NCBI GenBank assembly: GCA_003162495.1
Contig: PMOF01000262.1
Span: forward strand, 4,899 to 13,514
Length of the DNA: 8,616 nucleotides
Origin: Acidobacteriaceae bacterium
GTDB taxonomy: Bacteria > Acidobacteriota > Terriglobia > Terriglobales > Acidobacteriaceae
Direction of reading: 5' to 3'
Shown here: in pieces, positions 6,245-8,616 of the stretch
Layout of the letters: each line of letters begins with the position of its first letter
How positions within the stretch are numbered: the stretch's first letter is position 1
The notes under the pieces: model-generated
Databases searched by the model: none
Seen by the model: only the letters and a program-made list of their open reading frames with translations
What the model was told of the DNA's origin: nothing
Program-made: the position numbers and the translations under genes

Positions 6245-6870
6245 CAATCGGAAAGAAAGCCAACTCCGCTCGCAAATCGACCACGCGCACTGCCATTGTG
6301 GAGCGCATTACGGCAGAAACCCGTATTGACCTTCATCTCACCCTTGAGGGCCGCGGCCAATACAAGATCGCCACAGGCATCCGCTTTTTCGATCACATGC
6401 TGGAACTGTTCGCTCGTCACGGCGCCTTCGATCTGAAACTCAAATGCAACGGGGATCTTGATGTAGACCAGCACCACACCGTTGAAGACGTAGGCATCGC
6501 GCTCGGCGAAGCTTTCGACCGCGCCCTCGGCGACAAGCGCGGCATCTTGCGCGCCGGATATTTCCTCATGCCCATGGACGAGACCCTGGCCATCGCCGCT
6601 GTAGATCTGAGCGGCCGCGCCGCCTTCGCCGTCGAGACCAAAGTTCGCACACGCCTGGTCGGCGACCTGCAAACTGAGTTGGTCACTGACTTTTTCGAGG
6701 GCTTCGCTCGCGGGGCTCGTGCCAATGTCCACGTGAAAACCATGTATGGCCGCTCCAACCATCACAAAATTGAGGCTATCTTCAAAGCCTTTGCGCGCGC
6801 GCTGCGTGTAGCCTGCTCCCGGGATAAACAACTCGGAGATATGTTGCCCTCGACCAAAGGATTGTTGTAA
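6241..6870 (+). CDS. hisB: Imidazoleglycerol-phosphate dehydratase, monofunctional
   Basis: HisB removes water from imidazole-glycerol phosphate to form imidazole-acetol phosphate, using a manganese site. The 209-residue protein shows the family's metal-binding histidine motifs: [13 protein letters not shown] (H52), [14 protein letters not shown] (H78, H79, E82) and [16 protein letters not shown] (H174, H175, E178). It has no N-terminal histidinol-phosphatase domain, unlike the enterobacterial fusion, so that step must be encoded elsewhere. The first 15 or so residues are basic and Ser/Thr-rich and probably a loose extension. AAGGAG lies 7 nt before the ATG. It overlaps hisC by 4 nt (ATGA) and hisH by 1 nt (TAATG), so it is translationally coupled on both sides. 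Confidence 0.96.
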   Translation: MTIGKKANSARKSTTRTAIVERITAETRIDLHLTLEGRGQYKIATGIRFFDHMLELFARHGAFDLKLKCNGDLDVDQHHTVEDVGIALGEAFDRALGDKRGILRAGYFLMPMDETLAIAAVDLSGRAAFAVETKVRTRLVGDLQTELVTDFFEGFARGARANVHVKTMYGRSNHHKIEAIFKAFARALRVACSRDKQLGDMLPSTKGLL

Positions 6871-7487
6871 TGCGCGTAACCGTCATCGATTACAAAGCGG
6901 GCAACCTGACATCGGTCCGGAAGGCACTGCGTCACCTCGGCGCGGAAGTTGAAGTCACTGGCGGCGATCTAGCTCTCGTTGACGCGGCGGACCGTCTCGT
7001 CCTTCCCGGCGTTGGCCACTTCGCCGCTTCCGCGCGCCTTGACGCCACGGGCCTCACTCCGGCGATTCGCGCGGCCATTGCGCGCGGCGTTCCGTTCCTC
7101 GGCATCTGCGTGGGCATGCAATGGCTTTACGCAGGCTCCAGCGAAGCACCGCAGCAGCCAAGCCTAGCGCACTTTGCCGAGCAGTGCACTCGCTTTCTGG
7201 CAAGCAAAGAAAAAATTCCCCACGTCGGCTGGAACTCGCTCGAAGCGCGCCCCGGCTCGCGCCTGTTGGCCGGTGTCGAGCAGGGCGAATTCGTCTACTT
7301 CACCCATTCCTACAAAGCCCCGGTCACTGCCGCCACCGCCGCCATCACGCAATACATTGAGCCCTTTGCCGCGGCTGTGGAGCGTGGCAACGTGATGGGT
7401 GTTCAGTTCCACCCCGAAAAATCAGGAGACACCGGACTTAAGATTCTCCGCAACTTCCTCTTGTGGGAAGGAAAGGGAATCGCATGA
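6870..7487 (+). CDS. hisH: Imidazole glycerol phosphate synthase, glutaminase subunit
   Basis: HisH is the class I glutamine amidotransferase half of the HisH-HisF synthase. It releases ammonia from glutamine and passes it through the HisF barrel. The catalytic triad is visible: C80 in [11 protein letters not shown] (nucleophile elbow) and H181-x-E183 in [10 protein letters not shown]. The oxyanion-strand region LPGVGHF is present. The length of 205 residues is usual. AAAGGA sits about 8 nt before the ATG, whose A is the last base of the hisB stop codon. It is directly followed by its partner hisF with a 4-nt overlap, which supports equal production of the two subunits. Confidence 0.96.
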   Translation: MRVTVIDYKAGNLTSVRKALRHLGAEVEVTGGDLALVDAADRLVLPGVGHFAASARLDATGLTPAIRAAIARGVPFLGICVGMQWLYAGSSEAPQQPSLAHFAEQCTRFLASKEKIPHVGWNSLEARPGSRLLAGVEQGEFVYFTHSYKAPVTAATAAITQYIEPFAAAVERGNVMGVQFHPEKSGDTGLKILRNFLLWEGKGIA

Positions 7488-8263
7488 TCACCAAGCGCAT
7501 CATCGCCTGCCTCGATGTGCACGGCGGCCGTGTCGTCAAGGGCGTGCAGTTTGTCGATATCGTCGATGCAGGCGATCCGGCTGCTCTCGCCGCGCGCCAT
7601 GCCCGCGAAGGCGCGGACGAAATCGTGCTCCTGGACATCACCGCGACCCACGAAGGCCGCCAGACGCTGCTCGACACCGTGCGCCGCACCGCTCGCGAGC
7701 TCTTCATCCCCTTCGCCGTCGGCGGCGGCATCCGCTCCGCGGAGGATGCCGCGCAGGTTTTCCAGGCCGGCGCGGACAAAGTCAGTGTGAACTCCGCTGC
7801 CCTCGCCGACCCCGCGCTAATTGACGCCATCGGCCGCAGCTTCGGCGCACAGGCCGTCGTTGTCGCGATCGACGCTCGCCGCGATCCTCAAGCCGCTGAC
7901 CCTGTTCGCGAGGCGCAGGTCTTTGTGCAGGGTGGTCGCAAGCTAACCGGCCGCCGTGTCGTCGAGTGGGCGCGCGAAGCCGAAGCCCGCGGCGCAGGCG
8001 AAATCCTGCTCACCTCCATGGACGCTGACGGAACCCGCGCCGGCTTCGATTGCGAGCTCACCGCAGCCGTCAGCGAGTCGGTCAGCATTCCCGTCATCGC
8101 CTCTGGCGGAGCAGGAACTGTGGCTCATTTCACTGACGTTTTCGCGCGCGGCAAGGCCGATGCAGCGCTCGCCGCCAGCATTTTTCACTTCGGTGTATCG
8201 AGCGCCCGTTCTCTCAAAGAAGAGCTCCGCCGCGCCGGGGTTTCCGTGAGGCTCCCATGCTGA
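7484..8263 (+). CDS. hisF: Imidazole glycerol phosphate synthase, cyclase subunit
   Basis: HisF is the TIM-barrel cyclase that uses ammonia from HisH to turn PRFAR into imidazole-glycerol phosphate and AICAR, linking the pathway to purine synthesis. The two catalytic aspartates fall at D11 (IIACLDV) and D130 (VVAIDARR), the same numbers as in the well-studied Thermotoga enzyme. Phosphate-binding loops FAVGGGIRS and VIASGGAGT mark the two half-barrels. The length is 259 residues. The ATG at 7484 has AGGG 6 nt upstream and gives the conserved N-terminus; the open frame begins 21 nt earlier but lies in hisH. The 3' end overlaps hisA by 7 nt. hisF precedes hisA here, the reverse of the enterobacterial order. 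Confidence 0.97.
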   Translation: MITKRIIACLDVHGGRVVKGVQFVDIVDAGDPAALAARHAREGADEIVLLDITATHEGRQTLLDTVRRTARELFIPFAVGGGIRSAEDAAQVFQAGADKVSVNSAALADPALIDAIGRSFGAQAVVVAIDARRDPQAADPVREAQVFVQGGRKLTGRRVVEWAREAEARGAGEILLTSMDADGTRAGFDCELTAAVSESVSIPVIASGGAGTVAHFTDVFARGKADAALAASIFHFGVSSARSLKEELRRAGVSVRLPC

Positions 8264-8616
8264 TTCCTTCCATCGATTTGCTCGGCGGCCGCATCGTTCA
8301 GCTTGTGCAAGGCGAAAAACTCCGTCTTGCTTTTGACGATTTCGAATACTGGATCGAGAAATTCTCTCGCTTTCCGTTAGTCCAGTTGATTGATCTGGAC
8401 GCCGCAATACGCCAGGGCGATAACTCATTACTTGTCGCACAGATTGCCAAACGTCTGCCGGTCCAGGCCGGCGGAGGCATCCACTCCATCGACCGCGCGC
8501 GCCAGGTGCTCGATGCCGGCGCGAAGCGCGTCATCATTGGCTCCGCGTTCTTCTCCGAGCACGGTACGGTGAACTCCGAGTTTGCTGGCGAGCTGGCCGC
8601 AGCGGTCGGCAGGGAC
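8257..8616 (+). CDS. hisA: Phosphoribosylformimino-5-aminoimidazole carboxamide ribotide isomerase, N-terminal part
   Basis: This gene runs off the window after 120 codons. It begins [20 protein letters not shown], with the first catalytic aspartate of HisA at D7, then [16 protein letters not shown] (second barrel strand) and VQAGGGIHS, the first phosphate-binding loop. HisA converts ProFAR to PRFAR by an Amadori rearrangement, just before the HisH/HisF step. The ATG at 8257 has GAGG 5 nt upstream (8248-8251) and overlaps hisF by 7 nt. The wording departs from the common AIDLKDGKCVRL pattern. The second catalytic aspartate (about residue 127-130) lies beyond the window, so activity cannot be judged fully. 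HisA is by far the most likely identity given the position. Confidence 0.9.
   Translation, partial: MLIPSIDLLGGRIVQLVQGEKLRLAFDDFEYWIEKFSRFPLVQLIDLDAAIRQGDNSLLVAQIAKRLPVQAGGGIHSIDRARQVLDAGAKRVIIGSAFFSEHGTVNSEFAGELAAAVGRD

Overview
The window is a moderately GC-rich bacterial chromosomal segment. It is dominated by a compact, near-complete histidine biosynthesis operon on the + strand, preceded by a mechanosensitive channel gene and a small divergent secreted helix-hairpin-helix protein. Gene order (hisI-G-D-C-B-H-F-A), a long-form HisG, a monofunctional HisB and the wording of HisA ([16 protein letters not shown]) suggest Acidobacteriota, probably Terriglobia. That assignment is from memory of the families and was not searched. 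No mobile element, CRISPR array, tRNA or rRNA was seen.

Layout: 47-349 (minus) encodes a ComEA-like secreted HhH protein. 350-476 is a short divergent intergenic region. 477-2360 (plus) encodes a 627-residue MscS-family channel with a large extracytoplasmic coiled-coil domain. 2361-2609 is the regulatory region of the his operon. 2610-8616 holds hisI, hisG, hisD, hisC, hisB, hisH, hisF and the first 120 codons of hisA, which runs off the window. Every his junction except hisG/hisD overlaps (by 1 to 8 nt), so the genes are almost certainly one translationally coupled transcript.

The main finding is in the 249-bp gap before hisI. A TTGACA-17-TAACTT promoter is followed within about 7-9 bases by a 25-codon ORF (2438-2515) whose peptide contains HHAHHPHH plus a seventh His. 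Behind it lies a perfect GC-rich intrinsic terminator (2543-2576). The last third of the leader ORF carries a 12-nt copy (CCAAGCCGGCGG) of the terminator's 3' arm, so it can pair with the terminator's 5' arm as an antiterminator. Codons 3-5 can in turn pair with that copy as a protector. This is the complete four-segment logic of a ribosome-mediated histidine attenuator. No Shine-Dalgarno precedes the leader ATG and the predicted transcription start is at or next to it, so the leader peptide may be translated from a leaderless mRNA.

Functionally, HisG starts the pathway from PRPP and ATP, and HisI, HisA, HisH/HisF, HisB, HisC and HisD cover most later steps. HisE (phosphoribosyl-ATP pyrophosphohydrolase) and a histidinol-phosphate phosphatase are not in the window. 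Control would be two-tiered: attenuation of transcription at the leader, and feedback on the long-form HisG by its C-terminal domain.
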